Shown: positions 20,421 through 28,836 of the stretch, one piece after another
Layout: each line of letters begins with the position of its first letter
How positions within the stretch are numbered: position 1 is the first letter of the stretch
Source: Arthrobacter sp.
Lineage (GTDB): Bacteria; Actinomycetota; Actinomycetes; Actinomycetales; Micrococcaceae
NCBI RefSeq assembly: GCF_031179985.1
Contig: NZ_JAPSHJ010000002.1
Location: 124,001-188,000 of the forward strand
Direction: 5' to 3'
DNA length: 64,000 bases
Position numbers and translations under genes: made by a program
The notes under the pieces: generated by a model
What the model was told of the DNA's origin: nothing
Databases searched by the model: none
Seen by the model: only the letters and a program-made list of their open reading frames with translations

Positions 20421-20972
20421 GTGAAGGGTATGGGAAAGCTGAAACCAACAGGCCTTGCACTATTGGCTGCCGCAACACTGTTTGCCACGGCTGCGTGCAC
20501 TCCCACGGCTCCCGGTAACGGCTCCTCCCCCGAGCCCTCCGCCTCGAAACAAACCGCCACGTCAACCGGATCGTCCACAGCGACGGCATCCGCTCCGGCC
20601 TCACAGGATCCCTCGGCTTCGCCGTCGCCATCGGCAACGGTCGGAGCCCTTGTGGAAGGTTTTCCCTCGAAGCTGCTGCCCCTGATGCCTGGAGCAAAAG
20701 TGCTTTCGAGCAGTTTCGATAAGACGGGCACTCCCGCGACGGCGGCCATGGTCGGCAGTGTTGGGGCCCCGGCCGCTGATGTCCTGGCCTTTTACACGAA
20801 GGAGCTGGAAGCGCAGGGCTTCAAAGCGGTCCCCGGCGAGTCGGTAGAAACTGTAGCTTCCAAGGACTTCCTCAGGGGTGAGAACGAAACGATCAACGTG
20901 GCCGTGGTTCACAATGGAGGGGTCTCAACGTTCACGATCGGCGCCAACGTCTCCCCTGAGTCTGCCAAGTGA
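20421..20972 (+). CDS. Putative secreted lipoprotein
   Basis: A 183-residue protein with a basic N-terminus, a hydrophobic stretch (LALLAAATLFATAA) and a lipobox-like TAAC at Cys26, so it is probably lipidated and surface anchored. A 50-residue Ser/Pro/Ala/Thr linker follows, then a small globular domain (PSKLLPLMPGAKVLSSSFD to the end). I do not recognise the domain. The start is GTG with AAGGAG five bases upstream. The stop overlaps the polyprenyl synthase start (GTGA), so the two are translated together; whether they work together is unknown. Confidence 0.8.
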   Translation: MKGMGKLKPTGLALLAAATLFATAACTPTAPGNGSSPEPSASKQTATSTGSSTATASAPASQDPSASPSPSATVGALVEGFPSKLLPLMPGAKVLSSSFDKTGTPATAAMVGSVGAPAADVLAFYTKELEAQGFKAVPGESVETVASKDFLRGENETINVAVVHNGGVSTFTIGANVSPESAK

Positions 20973-22063
20973 CCACAGCGGAACAGCTGCGGCTGGAGCA
21001 GACGGCCTTTGTCGCCGCCGTCGCAGGCAAGCTAAATGACTTCCTGAGCTCGCGTCAAAGCATCATGTCCACTATTTCCCAGGACATCGACCCGCTCATG
21101 GGCTCCATCGCTAACCTGGTGACGGGCGGCAAACGGCTGCGGGCACTGATGTGTTACTGGGGCTGGCGCGGGGCCGGCGGAAAGGCCTCTGCCACGGAAG
21201 TTGTCACTGCCGGATCGGCCCTCGAGCTGTTCCAGGCCGCTGCCCTGATCCATGACGACATCATTGACCGGTCGGATACCCGGCGGGGCGGACCCAGTGT
21301 CCACCGCCGCTTCAGTCAATTGCACGCGGATCAGGGCTGGTCGCTGGACAGCGAACGCTTTGGGCACGCCGCGGCCATCCTCACCGGTGATCTCTGCTTG
21401 TCCTTCAGCGAAGAGTCGTTTACAGACATCGGGGAACGTGCTGCGTCGGGAAGCCAGGCCCGGCTGATCTTCAACCTGATGCGGGCTGAAGTCATGGCCG
21501 GTCAATACCTGGACATCCTGGAAGAAGTAGCCGGTCCGGTGCGGGACCGTGCGGGTGCCGTGACGCGGGCCCAATCAATCATCAGGTTCAAATCCGCCAA
21601 GTACTCCACCGAACATCCGTTGGCGCTAGGTGGAGCTCTGGCCGGAGCTTCGGAGGAATTGCTCCGCGGGTACTCCGCTTTCGCTCTCCCGCTGGGAGAG
21701 GCATTCCAGTTGCGGGACGACGTCCTGGGCGTCTTCGGGGATCCGGTTACGACAGGAAAACCCGCCGGGGACGATCTGAAGGAAGGCAAACGGACTGTCC
21801 TGGTCGCGTTCGCCTTGGATCTGGCCACGCCTCAGGAGTCGGCTTTTATTGATTCACGCCTTGGCCGGCCGGATCTCACTGATGAAGACGTTGCAGAAAT
21901 CCGACGCATCATTGTTGACTGCGGAGCCCTGCAGGCAACCGAGGTGCTTATCGACGAGTTTGGTGCCGCAGCCTTTGCCGCTTTGGATCTGCTCCCCTTG
22001 GAGGACCTGCCCAAAACCGCACTGCGGAAACTCGCAGAAGCCACCGTCAGCCGGGCGGCCTGA
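20969..22063 (+). CDS. Polyprenyl diphosphate synthase (IdsA/GGPPS-like)
   Basis: A trans-prenyltransferase (364 aa) that condenses isopentenyl diphosphate with allylic diphosphates. The first Asp-rich motif is IHDDIIDRSDTRRGG and the second is FQLRDDVLGVFGDP, followed by GKPAGDDLKEGKRT; GGKRLRALM binds IPP. No bulky aromatic residue is seen just before the first motif, so a C20 or longer product is likely, but chain length cannot be fixed. The start is GTG, coupled to the lipoprotein gene. In M. tuberculosis idsA2 occupies the same place beside Rv2175c and pknL, and menaquinone or carotenoid precursors are plausible products. Confidence 0.9.
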   Translation: MTTAEQLRLEQTAFVAAVAGKLNDFLSSRQSIMSTISQDIDPLMGSIANLVTGGKRLRALMCYWGWRGAGGKASATEVVTAGSALELFQAAALIHDDIIDRSDTRRGGPSVHRRFSQLHADQGWSLDSERFGHAAAILTGDLCLSFSEESFTDIGERAASGSQARLIFNLMRAEVMAGQYLDILEEVAGPVRDRAGAVTRAQSIIRFKSAKYSTEHPLALGGALAGASEELLRGYSAFALPLGEAFQLRDDVLGVFGDPVTTGKPAGDDLKEGKRTVLVAFALDLATPQESAFIDSRLGRPDLTDEDVAEIRRIIVDCGALQATEVLIDEFGAAAFAALDLLPLEDLPKTALRKLAEATVSRAA

Positions 22064-22101
22064 GCAGAGTTTCACCCAGGCTGCACCGGCCTCGAGGCCA
22101 G

Positions 22102-22455
22102 TTACCAGGCCATAGTCTGGGCCCGGCGGCGGATTTCCGTCTTCCGGCCTTCGCGAAGCGCGTCAATCGGCCGGCCACGAAGGGATTCGTCAGGGGTGAA
22201 CAGCCAGGTAATTAGCTCTTCGTCTGAATATCCGGCGTCAGACAAAACGACGATAGTTCCCTTCAGGCTTTCAACGGCGTGGCCGTCCTGAATAAATGCC
22301 GCAGGAACGGACCGGATTCGTCGATCCCCGACTCTTAGGGCGGCCAACGCCTTTTCATCGAGCAGGCCATGCACTTTGGTAATTGACACATCAAGCAGCT
22401 GCGCCACATCGGGCAAGGGCAGCCATTCGCCTACGAGGCTTTCTACATTACTCAC
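22102..22455 (-). CDS. Rv2175c-family DNA-binding protein
   Basis: A 117-residue protein of the actinobacterial Rv2175c family: an N-terminal helix-turn-helix (WLPLPDVAQLLDVSITKVHGLLDE) and the conserved C-terminal block VVLSDAGYSDEELITWLFTPDESL. In M. tuberculosis the homologue binds DNA and is a substrate of PknL, being phosphorylated on a Thr in its flexible N-terminal tail. Here that tail is absent: the protein starts just 10 residues before the HTH. Start is GTG with no strong ribosome-binding site. It is convergent with the prenyl synthase and close to the PASTA kinase gene. Confidence 0.85.
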   Translation of the reverse strand: MSNVESLVGEWLPLPDVAQLLDVSITKVHGLLDEKALAALRVGDRRIRSVPAAFIQDGHAVESLKGTIVVLSDAGYSDEELITWLFTPDESLRGRPIDALREGRKTEIRRRAQTMAW

Positions 22456-22611
22456 GGATCAAGGTTGCCACGGCTGGAGGTACTGCGCCTAGTCAGTAGG
22501 CGCCTGATGTGGCACCGAGGCACTGCTCTTTCCCGCGACACTCCCAAAATGCCAGTGATACCGAAATTTCCACAATTCTTGTGCTAACTGACAATTTATG
22601 AGAGATTCACA

Positions 22612-22639
22612 TTGATCACATCAGTAACAGAACTATCAT
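22612..22639 (+). promoter_or_regulatory. Putative promoter of the LysM/transglycosylase gene
   Basis: TTGATC (22612-22617) and TATCAT (22634-22639) are 16 bp apart. They lie in a stretch much richer in A+T than the surroundings, about 75 bases before the ATG. The -10 box coincides with the boundary of the first two 18-bp repeats listed separately. Confidence 0.5.
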
Positions 22640-22672
22640 TAGTCACATAGGTCTCATCAGCAACACAAAAGG
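22619..22672 (+). repeat. Three 18-bp-period direct repeats in the leader of the LysM gene
   Basis: Units start at 22619, 22637 and 22655 and begin CATCAGTAACA, CATTAGTCACA and CATCAGCAACA; 8 of 11 positions are invariant, and the other 7 bases of each unit vary. A related CATTGATCACA begins at 22610. The array overlaps the -10 box and the presumed transcription start. It could be a binding site for a regulator that stacks on one DNA face or an RNA leader element; I do not recognise it. Confidence 0.6.
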
Positions 22673-22712
22673 GCACTCGCAGTATTTCGCCGCCTAGAAG
22701 AGGATTTTCCCA

Positions 22713-24074
22713 ATGACGACGTTCCGATCGCCAAAGCAGCACCCCCGGCCAAGCTTGCCCATGGTGGCGGCGACAACTGCAGCCCTTCCCGCCGTCGTAC
22801 TTTCATCCTTGGCGATGGCCCAGCCGGCCACTGCGGAAAATCGCCCCAAGGCCGTCCCCGCAACCCTTGCCGCCGCAATGCAGGCGCGTGCCGTTGCCCT
22901 GCAGACGGAAGTCTCAGCAAAAGCTGCCACCATTCCCGCCGCTGCTGTGTCCACCGCGATGCCGTCTGCATTCCGCCCGATGCAGCAACAGGCTCCGGCC
23001 GAGTACACGGTCGCCAAGGGTGACACGATAAGTGCTATTGCCCGGCGGTACGGCCTGGATACCAATGCTGTTCTCAAGCTGAACAATTTGCAGGCCAACA
23101 CCGTCATTTATCCCGGTCAGAAGATCAAACTGGGCGGCTCTGCATCGCCTGCGTCCGCACCAAAGGGTGACGCAACGGCCGCTCCGGCTCCTTCAAGCGG
23201 GGGGAGTGTGTATACGGTCAAGCCAGGAGACACTCTCGGCGCCATCGCTGCACGGCACGGCGTCAAACTCTCCGACGTTCTTTCCTGGAACGGGCTGAAC
23301 ATGGGCTCCATCATCTACCCCGGCCAGAAGATCAAGATCGGTGGGGCCGCGCCGTCACCGTCTGCTCCTGCCCCTGCTGGAACTCCGGTTGCCACACCGG
23401 CTCCTTCAAGCCCCGGCTCCTATACCGTCAAGTCAGGCGATACGCTGTCCGCCATCGCAGCCAAGCACAATGTGAAGCTTTCGGACCTCCTTGCAGCCAA
23501 CAAGCTGACAATGACCAGTGTCATCTATCCGGGCAACAAGCTGGCTATTCCGGGGTCGGATGTCCAGCCGGTAGGAAGCGTTACACCCCTGGTGCCCAGC
23601 ACGTTCCTCGGCTTTACCTATCCCCCGGCTGTTGTGGACTCCGCCAACAAAAACAAAGCCCTCCTCAACGCCTCTCCAGTCCCGTCAAGGGAACAAATGC
23701 GGTCCATCGTGGCAGATACTGCCCGGCGGATGGGCGTGGATCCTTCGCTTGCCCTGGCCTTCGCCCACCAGGAGTCAGGATTCGACCAGCGGGCAGTGTC
23801 ACCTGCCAACGCCATCGGCACCATGCAAGTCATCCCGTCATCCGGGGAGTGGGCGTCGGATCTCGTGGGGAGAAAGCTGAATCTGCTGGACCCCTATGAC
23901 AATGCCACCGCAGGAGTGGCCATCATCCGTCAGCTGATCAAGACCAGCAAGGATCTTGACCACGCCATAGCCGGCTACTACCAGGGTCAGTACTCCGTCA
24001 GTAAGTATGGAATGTACGAGGACACCAAGAGTTACGTTGCGTCCATTAAGGCTCACCGAAAGAATTTTTCCTAG
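22713..24074 (+). CDS. Secreted LysM-repeat lytic transglycosylase
   Basis: A 453-residue wall-active enzyme. A signal peptide (about residues 17-42, ending near PATAEN) is followed by a linker, three LysM peptidoglycan-binding repeats (roughly 96-140, 165-210, 237-283, each YTV..GDT..AIA...N.....IYPG) and a C-terminal SLT-type transglycosylase domain (331-453). The catalytic Glu is E354 in AFAHQESGFD; NAIGTMQVIP and GYYQGQYSVSKYG are further SLT signatures. ATG at 22713 has AGAAGAGG upstream. It lies between Rv2175c and the PASTA kinase, so wall sensing and wall remodelling genes are adjacent. Confidence 0.93.
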   Translation: MTTFRSPKQHPRPSLPMVAATTAALPAVVLSSLAMAQPATAENRPKAVPATLAAAMQARAVALQTEVSAKAATIPAAAVSTAMPSAFRPMQQQAPAEYTVAKGDTISAIARRYGLDTNAVLKLNNLQANTVIYPGQKIKLGGSASPASAPKGDATAAPAPSSGGSVYTVKPGDTLGAIAARHGVKLSDVLSWNGLNMGSIIYPGQKIKIGGAAPSPSAPAPAGTPVATPAPSSPGSYTVKSGDTLSAIAAKHNVKLSDLLAANKLTMTSVIYPGNKLAIPGSDVQPVGSVTPLVPSTFLGFTYPPAVVDSANKNKALLNASPVPSREQMRSIVADTARRMGVDPSLALAFAHQESGFDQRAVSPANAIGTMQVIPSSGEWASDLVGRKLNLLDPYDNATAGVAIIRQLIKTSKDLDHAIAGYYQGQYSVSKYGMYEDTKSYVASIKAHRKNFS

Positions 24075-24110
24075 TTCCGCCAGGATCTGATGAGCCCCGT
24101 GGGCAGTTCA

Positions 24111-24147
24111 GAAAGGGTTCGGGTCGCATGTCGATTCGGACCCTTTC
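24111..24147 (+). terminator. Hairpin between the LysM enzyme and the kinase gene
   Basis: GAAAGGGTTC pairs with GGACCCTTTC (one G-T pair) around a 17-base loop, 37 bases after the transglycosylase stop. The following TTCGC gives almost no T-run, so it may only attenuate read-through into the kinase gene. Confidence 0.35.
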
Positions 24148-24170
24148 TTCGCACCAATTAGGATCGTAGG

Positions 24171-26237
24171 GTGCAGGAACATGGGTCGGGCAATCTCGTA
24201 GGAACGCTGGTGGACAATCGCTACCAGGTAAAGTCCCGGCTGGCGCGCGGCGGAATGTCCACGGTTTACGTGGCAACTGACCAGCGGCTGGAGCGGGATG
24301 TCGCCCTGAAAGTGCTCCACCCGCACTTCGTCAGCGACGACACTTTTCTGGACCGGCTCGCGCGTGAAGCCAAAGCAGCCGCAAAACTGTCCCACCCGCA
24401 CGTCGTCGGAGTTCTCGATCAGGGAACGGACGGCCAGATTGCCTACCTGGTCATGGAATACATCAAGGGCCATACCCTGCGCGATGTCCTGAATGAGAAG
24501 GGCGCCCTCTCCCCCCGGCTGGCGTTGGCACTGATCGATCCGGTGGCTGAAGGATTGGCCGCCGCCCACTCGGCAGGATTGATCCACCGCGACATCAAGC
24601 CCGAAAACGTGCTGATAGCTAACGACGGTCGCATTAAGGTCGGCGACTTCGGACTTGCCCGGGCGGTCACGACGTCGACCAGCACCGGAACCCTTATCGG
24701 CACCGTGGCCTACCTGTCTCCCGAGCTTGTATTGGGAAAGCCTGCCGATGCCCGCAGCGACATCTATTCAGTCGGGATCATGCTCTACGAGATGCTCACG
24801 GGCAGACAGCCATTCGAGGGCGATGTTCCCATTCAGGTGGCCTATCAGCATGTCCACGGGACAGTCGAGGCGCCGTCAGCCCAGGTTCCCGGCCTGGCAT
24901 CGGAAGTGGATGAACTGGTCCAGTGGTGCACCGCAGGTGACCCGGAAAACCGGCCTGTGGACGGAAATGCCCTGCTGTCCGAATTACGGCACATCCGCAC
25001 CAATTTGAGCGATGCGGAACTGGATCTCCAGCCGCCGGCTGCACGCAAGGACAACGCCGCCGCATCAGGAGTGAAGGAACCAGGCGCGCGGCAAGAAGCA
25101 ACGGAAGTGGTTATCGGTGCCGCGGAACCGACGGAAATTATTGCCCGTGCCAATAATCCCACCACGGTACTTCCAGCCAACATTGCACCTGCTGCGCTCC
25201 AAGCCTCCCGGCCCGTCGGGTTACCTCAGGATCCCGAACTTCCTCTGCGGCCGCTGGGCAAGCGGGAGCAAAGGAAGCTGGAACGGGACGATGAGCGCGC
25301 CCGCAACCGTGCCGCAGCCACTCCCGTCCGCAGCTTGCGGGAAGGGGATCCGCGGCGCCGGGGAGCGCTGTGGATCGTTGTGCTGGTCATTGCGGCTGTT
25401 CTGGCTACGGGGGCTGGCTGGTTCTTCGGCATGGGCCCTGGTTCGCCGGGCACCATCCCGGACGTGGCCAACAAGACAGTGGCCGAGGCGCAGCAGCTGC
25501 TTGGCACCGCAGGGTTTCAGTCGAACACCAAGGACGTGTTCGACGACGACGTGCCTTCCGGTTTGGTGGTGGGATCCGACCCTGAAGCCGGACGGGAGAT
25601 CAGAAAATTCCAGCCGGTCGCCCTCTTCGTCTCCAAGGGACCCCAGCTGTTCCCCCTGCCGGAGATGACAGGAAAGTCATTGGACCAGGCAAAGTCAACG
25701 CTCAATGAGGCCGAGATGGCCCTGGGTCCCGTCACCGAGAAGTTCGACGAAACCGCCCCGGTCGGAACAGTCCTGGCGCAGGACCCCGCCCCGGGAACTG
25801 CCGTCAAACGGGGAACGCCTGTCAGTCTCACCGTCTCCAAGGGCCCCCAGCCCATCCCTGTACCGGATGTCAGGGGGAAATCCCAGGACGAGGCCGTGAA
25901 GACTCTTGAAGCAGCTGGCCTGAAGGCCGTTATCGCAACTGAGACAGTGAACGACAAAAACGTACCCAAGGGAGCCGTAGCCGCCCAGGCACCTGCCTCC
26001 GGAACGTTGACCAAGGGGCAGCCCGTAACGCTCACTGTTTCCAAGGGACCGAAGCTTGTGGAAGTACCAAGTTTCATCGGCAAGCAGGCCGACGACGCCC
26101 GAAAGGCCCTTGAGAAACTGGGCTTCCAGGTTCGCGTCAACAACATCCTTGGCGGATTCTTCGGCACAGTAAGGGACCAGGACCCGGTTGAAACCGAAGT
26201 CCCCGAGGGCTCCGTGGTCACACTCACCGTCGTCTAA
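24171..26237 (+). CDS. pknL: PASTA-domain Ser/Thr protein kinase (PknL position)
   Basis: A 688-residue transmembrane kinase. The kinase domain (about 18-275) has the Gly loop LARGGMSTVYVA, Lys47 in VALKVL, HRDIKPENV (HRD at 139-141), GDFGLA and YLSPE. A charged juxtamembrane region runs to about 395, then one span (LWIVVLVIAAVLATGAGWFF), then four extracellular PASTA repeats (about 424-688), each ending in VSKGP or TLTVV, which bind muropeptides or lipid II. The start is GTG. Mycobacterial PknL lacks PASTA repeats whereas corynebacterial PknL has them; locus synteny (Rv2175c, aroG) supports this name. It probably phosphorylates wall, division and FHA proteins. Confidence 0.92.
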   Translation: MQEHGSGNLVGTLVDNRYQVKSRLARGGMSTVYVATDQRLERDVALKVLHPHFVSDDTFLDRLAREAKAAAKLSHPHVVGVLDQGTDGQIAYLVMEYIKGHTLRDVLNEKGALSPRLALALIDPVAEGLAAAHSAGLIHRDIKPENVLIANDGRIKVGDFGLARAVTTSTSTGTLIGTVAYLSPELVLGKPADARSDIYSVGIMLYEMLTGRQPFEGDVPIQVAYQHVHGTVEAPSAQVPGLASEVDELVQWCTAGDPENRPVDGNALLSELRHIRTNLSDAELDLQPPAARKDNAAASGVKEPGARQEATEVVIGAAEPTEIIARANNPTTVLPANIAPAALQASRPVGLPQDPELPLRPLGKREQRKLERDDERARNRAAATPVRSLREGDPRRRGALWIVVLVIAAVLATGAGWFFGMGPGSPGTIPDVANKTVAEAQQLLGTAGFQSNTKDVFDDDVPSGLVVGSDPEAGREIRKFQPVALFVSKGPQLFPLPEMTGKSLDQAKSTLNEAEMALGPVTEKFDETAPVGTVLAQDPAPGTAVKRGTPVSLTVSKGPQPIPVPDVRGKSQDEAVKTLEAAGLKAVIATETVNDKNVPKGAVAAQAPASGTLTKGQPVTLTVSKGPKLVEVPSFIGKQADDARKALEKLGFQVRVNNILGGFFGTVRDQDPVETEVPEGSVVTLTVV

Positions 26238-26296
26238 CCGGCGTCGTCGAGTCAAAGCCCCTGACGGCGTGCGCCCGCGGTAGGCGATAGTACAAA

Positions 26297-26332
26297 GCCC
26301 CCGCCGGCTTTGACGCAAGCCGAGACGGGGGC
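26297..26332 (-). terminator. Terminator between pknL and aroG
   Basis: GCCCCCG and CGGGGGC form the base and CGGCTT/AAGCCG the upper part of a strong hairpin with a 6-base loop. Read on the minus strand it is followed by TTTG, 11 bases after the DAHP synthase stop; it may also stop the convergent kinase transcript. Confidence 0.6.
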
Positions 26333-26343
26333 CGTGCGGAGTA

Positions 26344-27702
26344 CTACCGCTTAGACAGTGAACCCGCTACAAGGAATGCCATCTCGAGGGACTGCATGTG
26401 GTTCAGCCGGGGATCGCACACGGACTCGTAACGGTCCAGGAAGGCTTCCTGATCGATCGGGTCTGCTCCACCCAGGCACTCCGCGACGTCGTCGCCGGTC
26501 ATTTCAACATGGAGGCCGCCTGGAATGGTCCCAAGGCTGTGGTGCACTTCGAAGAAGCCGCGGACCTCGTCAATGACGTCGTCGAAGTTGCGTGTCTTGT
26601 AGCCGTTGGGAGACGTGACCGTGTTCCCGTGCATGGGGTCCGTAACCCATAGAACCTGAGCGCCGGAGGCCGTAACCTTTTCGACCACTGCAGGGAGCTT
26701 TTCGCGGATGTTCCCTGCGCCCATTCGGGTGATGAAGGTCAGCCTGCCCGGCTCCCGGTTAGGGTCCAGCTTGTCGATGAGCCTCAGGGCGTCATCACCG
26801 GAGGTGGACGGACCAAGCTTTACGCCGATGGGGTTACGCACTCTCGACAGGAAGTCGATATGGGCGTGATCAAGCTCGCGGGTACGCTCACCGATCCACA
26901 GGAAGTGAGCAGACGTGTCGTACGGCAGCCCGGTCCTTGAATCGATGCGGGTCAGGGCCCTTTCGTAGTCGAGGAGCAGTGCCTCATGGCTGGCGAAGAA
27001 CTCCACACGCTTGAGGGCCTCGAAGTCGGCACCGCAGGAGGCCATGAACTGGATTGCCCGGTCGATGTCCCGCGCGAGGGACTCGTAGCGCGCGTGCGCG
27101 GGGTTTTCAGTGAATCCCTTGTTCCAGTGGTGGACCAGGCGAAGATCTGCAAAACCGCCTTGGGTGAAGGCCCGGATCAGATTCAACGTCGAGGCGGACG
27201 TGTGATAGGCCTTGAGCATCCGGCCGGCATCGTGGCCGCGGGACTCGGGCGTGAAATCATACCCGTTGACAATGTCCCCGCGGTACGCCGGCAGGGTGAC
27301 GCCGTCGCGCGTTTCATCGTTGGACGACCGGGGCTTGGCGAACTGCCCGGCCATGCGGCCCATCTTGATAACAGGGAGCGCAGCACCGTAAGTAAGCACA
27401 ACAGCCATCTGGAGAATGGTTTTCACCCGGGCACTGATCTTGTCTGCCGTCGCTGCCTCGAAGGTCTCAGCGCAATCCCCGCCCTGGAGAAGGAACGCCT
27501 TACCTTGGGCCGCGGCAGCCAGCCGCTCACGAAGGATGTCCACTTCGCCGGCGAAAACCAGAGGTGGCAGGACTGACAGTTCACGGACCGAGGCGTCGAA
27601 CACGGCCTTGTCCTGCCAACTGGGCTGCTGGGAAACCGGCAGGTTCCGCCAGTTGTCCAGTCCCGGATAGTCAGCAGCGCCGCTCTGGGCGGTGGCTGTC
27701 AT
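26344..27702 (-). CDS. aroG: Class II 3-deoxy-7-phosphoheptulonate (DAHP) synthase
   Basis: Class II DAHP synthase (452 aa from this start) joins phosphoenolpyruvate and erythrose-4-phosphate in the first shikimate step. Signatures: FLLQGGDCAETF, MGRMAGQFAKPRS, YRGDIVNGYDF, WIGERTRELDHAH, IGVKLGPS, TDPMHGNT and GGLHVEMTG. I prefer ATG at 27702, with GGGGAG five bases upstream, because the N-terminus then matches the mycobacterial enzyme. The frame is open upstream, and a GTG at 27810 would add 36 residues containing a 15-bp tandem repeat; that could be leaderless, so the start is open. Regulation by aromatic amino acids is likely from the family. Confidence 0.95.
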   Translation of the reverse strand: MTATAQSGAADYPGLDNWRNLPVSQQPSWQDKAVFDASVRELSVLPPLVFAGEVDILRERLAAAAQGKAFLLQGGDCAETFEAATADKISARVKTILQMAVVLTYGAALPVIKMGRMAGQFAKPRSSNDETRDGVTLPAYRGDIVNGYDFTPESRGHDAGRMLKAYHTSASTLNLIRAFTQGGFADLRLVHHWNKGFTENPAHARYESLARDIDRAIQFMASCGADFEALKRVEFFASHEALLLDYERALTRIDSRTGLPYDTSAHFLWIGERTRELDHAHIDFLSRVRNPIGVKLGPSTSGDDALRLIDKLDPNREPGRLTFITRMGAGNIREKLPAVVEKVTASGAQVLWVTDPMHGNTVTSPNGYKTRNFDDVIDEVRGFFEVHHSLGTIPGGLHVEMTGDDVAECLGGADPIDQEAFLDRYESVCDPRLNHMQSLEMAFLVAGSLSKR

Positions 27703-27740
27703 CGCGCTCCCCGGCAATGATGCGCCGGAAAAAGGTACGC

Positions 27741-27785
27741 CGGCAACAGTGGCTCCGGCAACAGTGGCTCCGGAAACAGTGGAGG
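27741..27785 (-). repeat. 15-bp tandem repeat (three units) at the 5' end of aroG
   Basis: CGGCAACAGTGGCTC occurs twice in tandem (27741-27755, 27756-27770), followed by the diverged CGGAAACAGTGGAGG. It is 39 bp upstream of the preferred aroG ATG. If the longer frame is used it encodes ATVAG-type pentapeptides; unit number could change by slippage without shifting frame. Confidence 0.75.
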
Positions 27786-27876
27786 CAGATTTTGAAGATA
27801 GCTCAGTCACACTACAAGAGTAGTTGCCGCTGAAGTGATCGGGGCACAGCAAACGTCATTCGCACCGAGAGTACCG

Positions 27877-28725
27877 TCACACTTTTGCTTCGCCGGGTGT
27901 GCTGTCGTCGGTTCCATCGCCCTTGCCGTCATTCTTGCCGTCACTCTCGCTGTCCACAGCGTCGGCTGCCGTGTCGGCCGCAGTGTCGGCCGCAGTGCCA
28001 TCTGCAGTGCTGTCCAGCATGCCGTCGTCGCTCTTTTCCCTGGCCTTTGCCGCGAGCGCAAGTTTCACGGTGGCTGCGTACTCATCCACGTATTCCTGGC
28101 CGGAAAGCCGCATCAGCTCATACATGATCTCGTCCGTGACGGAGCGCTGAATTAACCGGTCGTCCTCCAGGCCGTAGTAGCGACTGAAATCCAGCGGCTC
28201 CCCGAAAATCATGCCGATGCGGCGGATGTGCGGCATTCTTTTGCCTATGGGCTGCACTTTGTCCGTGCCAATCATGGCAACGGGGATGACCGGAACCTGC
28301 GCCTGCAGCGCCAGTCTGGCGACACCCACCTTGCCTCGGTACAGCTTCCCATCGGGGCTGCGGGTGCCTTCAGGGTAAATCCCCAGGAGCCCGCCACGGG
28401 TCAGGACATCCATCCCTGCGTTGAGGGACAGCGCGGAGGCTGCGCCGCCTGACCTGTCCATGGGCAACTGGTTGGTAAGCCGGAAAAACAACGCGGTCAG
28501 CTTGCCCTTGAACCCGGTACCCGTAAAGTACTCCGATTTGGCCAGGAAAATCACGGGCCGAGGAACCATCAACGGCATGAAGATAGAGTCGGAAAACGAC
28601 AGATGGTTCGAAGCCAGGATTGCCGCGCCTTCGTGGGGTATGTTGTCCAGACCCTTCACCCAGGGGCGGAACAGCAGCTTCAGAACCGGACCCAGAAAGA
28701 TCCTTTTCATGACCCAATAGAACAC
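27877..28725 (-). CDS. 1-acyl-glycerol-3-phosphate acyltransferase (PlsC family)
   Basis: A 282-residue lysophosphatidic acid acyltransferase-like membrane enzyme of phospholipid synthesis. The catalytic HX4D motif is SNHLSFSDS (about residues 40-47); YPEGTRSPDG is the phosphate-binding EGT motif, and VPVIPVAMIGTDK follows. After residue 230 comes an acidic Asp/Thr/Ala/Gly tail partly encoded by 12-bp tandem repeats, probably disordered. The start is GTG with GGAGAGG eight bases upstream. A second PlsC paralogue lies at 45553. It is divergent from the hydrolase operon. Confidence 0.9.
   Translation of the reverse strand: MFYWVMKRIFLGPVLKLLFRPWVKGLDNIPHEGAAILASNHLSFSDSIFMPLMVPRPVIFLAKSEYFTGTGFKGKLTALFFRLTNQLPMDRSGGAASALSLNAGMDVLTRGGLLGIYPEGTRSPDGKLYRGKVGVARLALQAQVPVIPVAMIGTDKVQPIGKRMPHIRRIGMIFGEPLDFSRYYGLEDDRLIQRSVTDEIMYELMRLSGQEYVDEYAATVKLALAAKAREKSDDGMLDSTADGTAADTAADTAADAVDSESDGKNDGKGDGTDDSTPGEAKV
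27971..28018 (-). repeat. 12-bp tandem repeats in the tail of the PlsC gene
   Basis: Two identical units GTGTCGGCCGCA (27971-27982, 27983-27994) are followed by two diverged units (GTGCCATCTGCA and GTGCTGTCCAGC). On the coding strand they give AADT-type tetrapeptides in the acidic C-terminal tail. Length variation here would keep frame. Confidence 0.75.
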
Positions 28726-28836
28726 GTGTCGTACCTCTCCGGAGGGCAGCCGGCCAACCCTGCTCCGGGCGTGACCGGGACTTCAGTGCAACCCTACTCT
28801 AGTGAGATTTGTCCCCAACAGTGACACGATGGGCAC

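Noticed and set aside
22456..22712. c-di-AMP (ydaO-type) riboswitch, often found before actinobacterial wall hydrolases
   Set aside because: The conserved sequence blocks of that riboswitch are not visible; only the 18-bp repeats and a promoter-like pair are supported.
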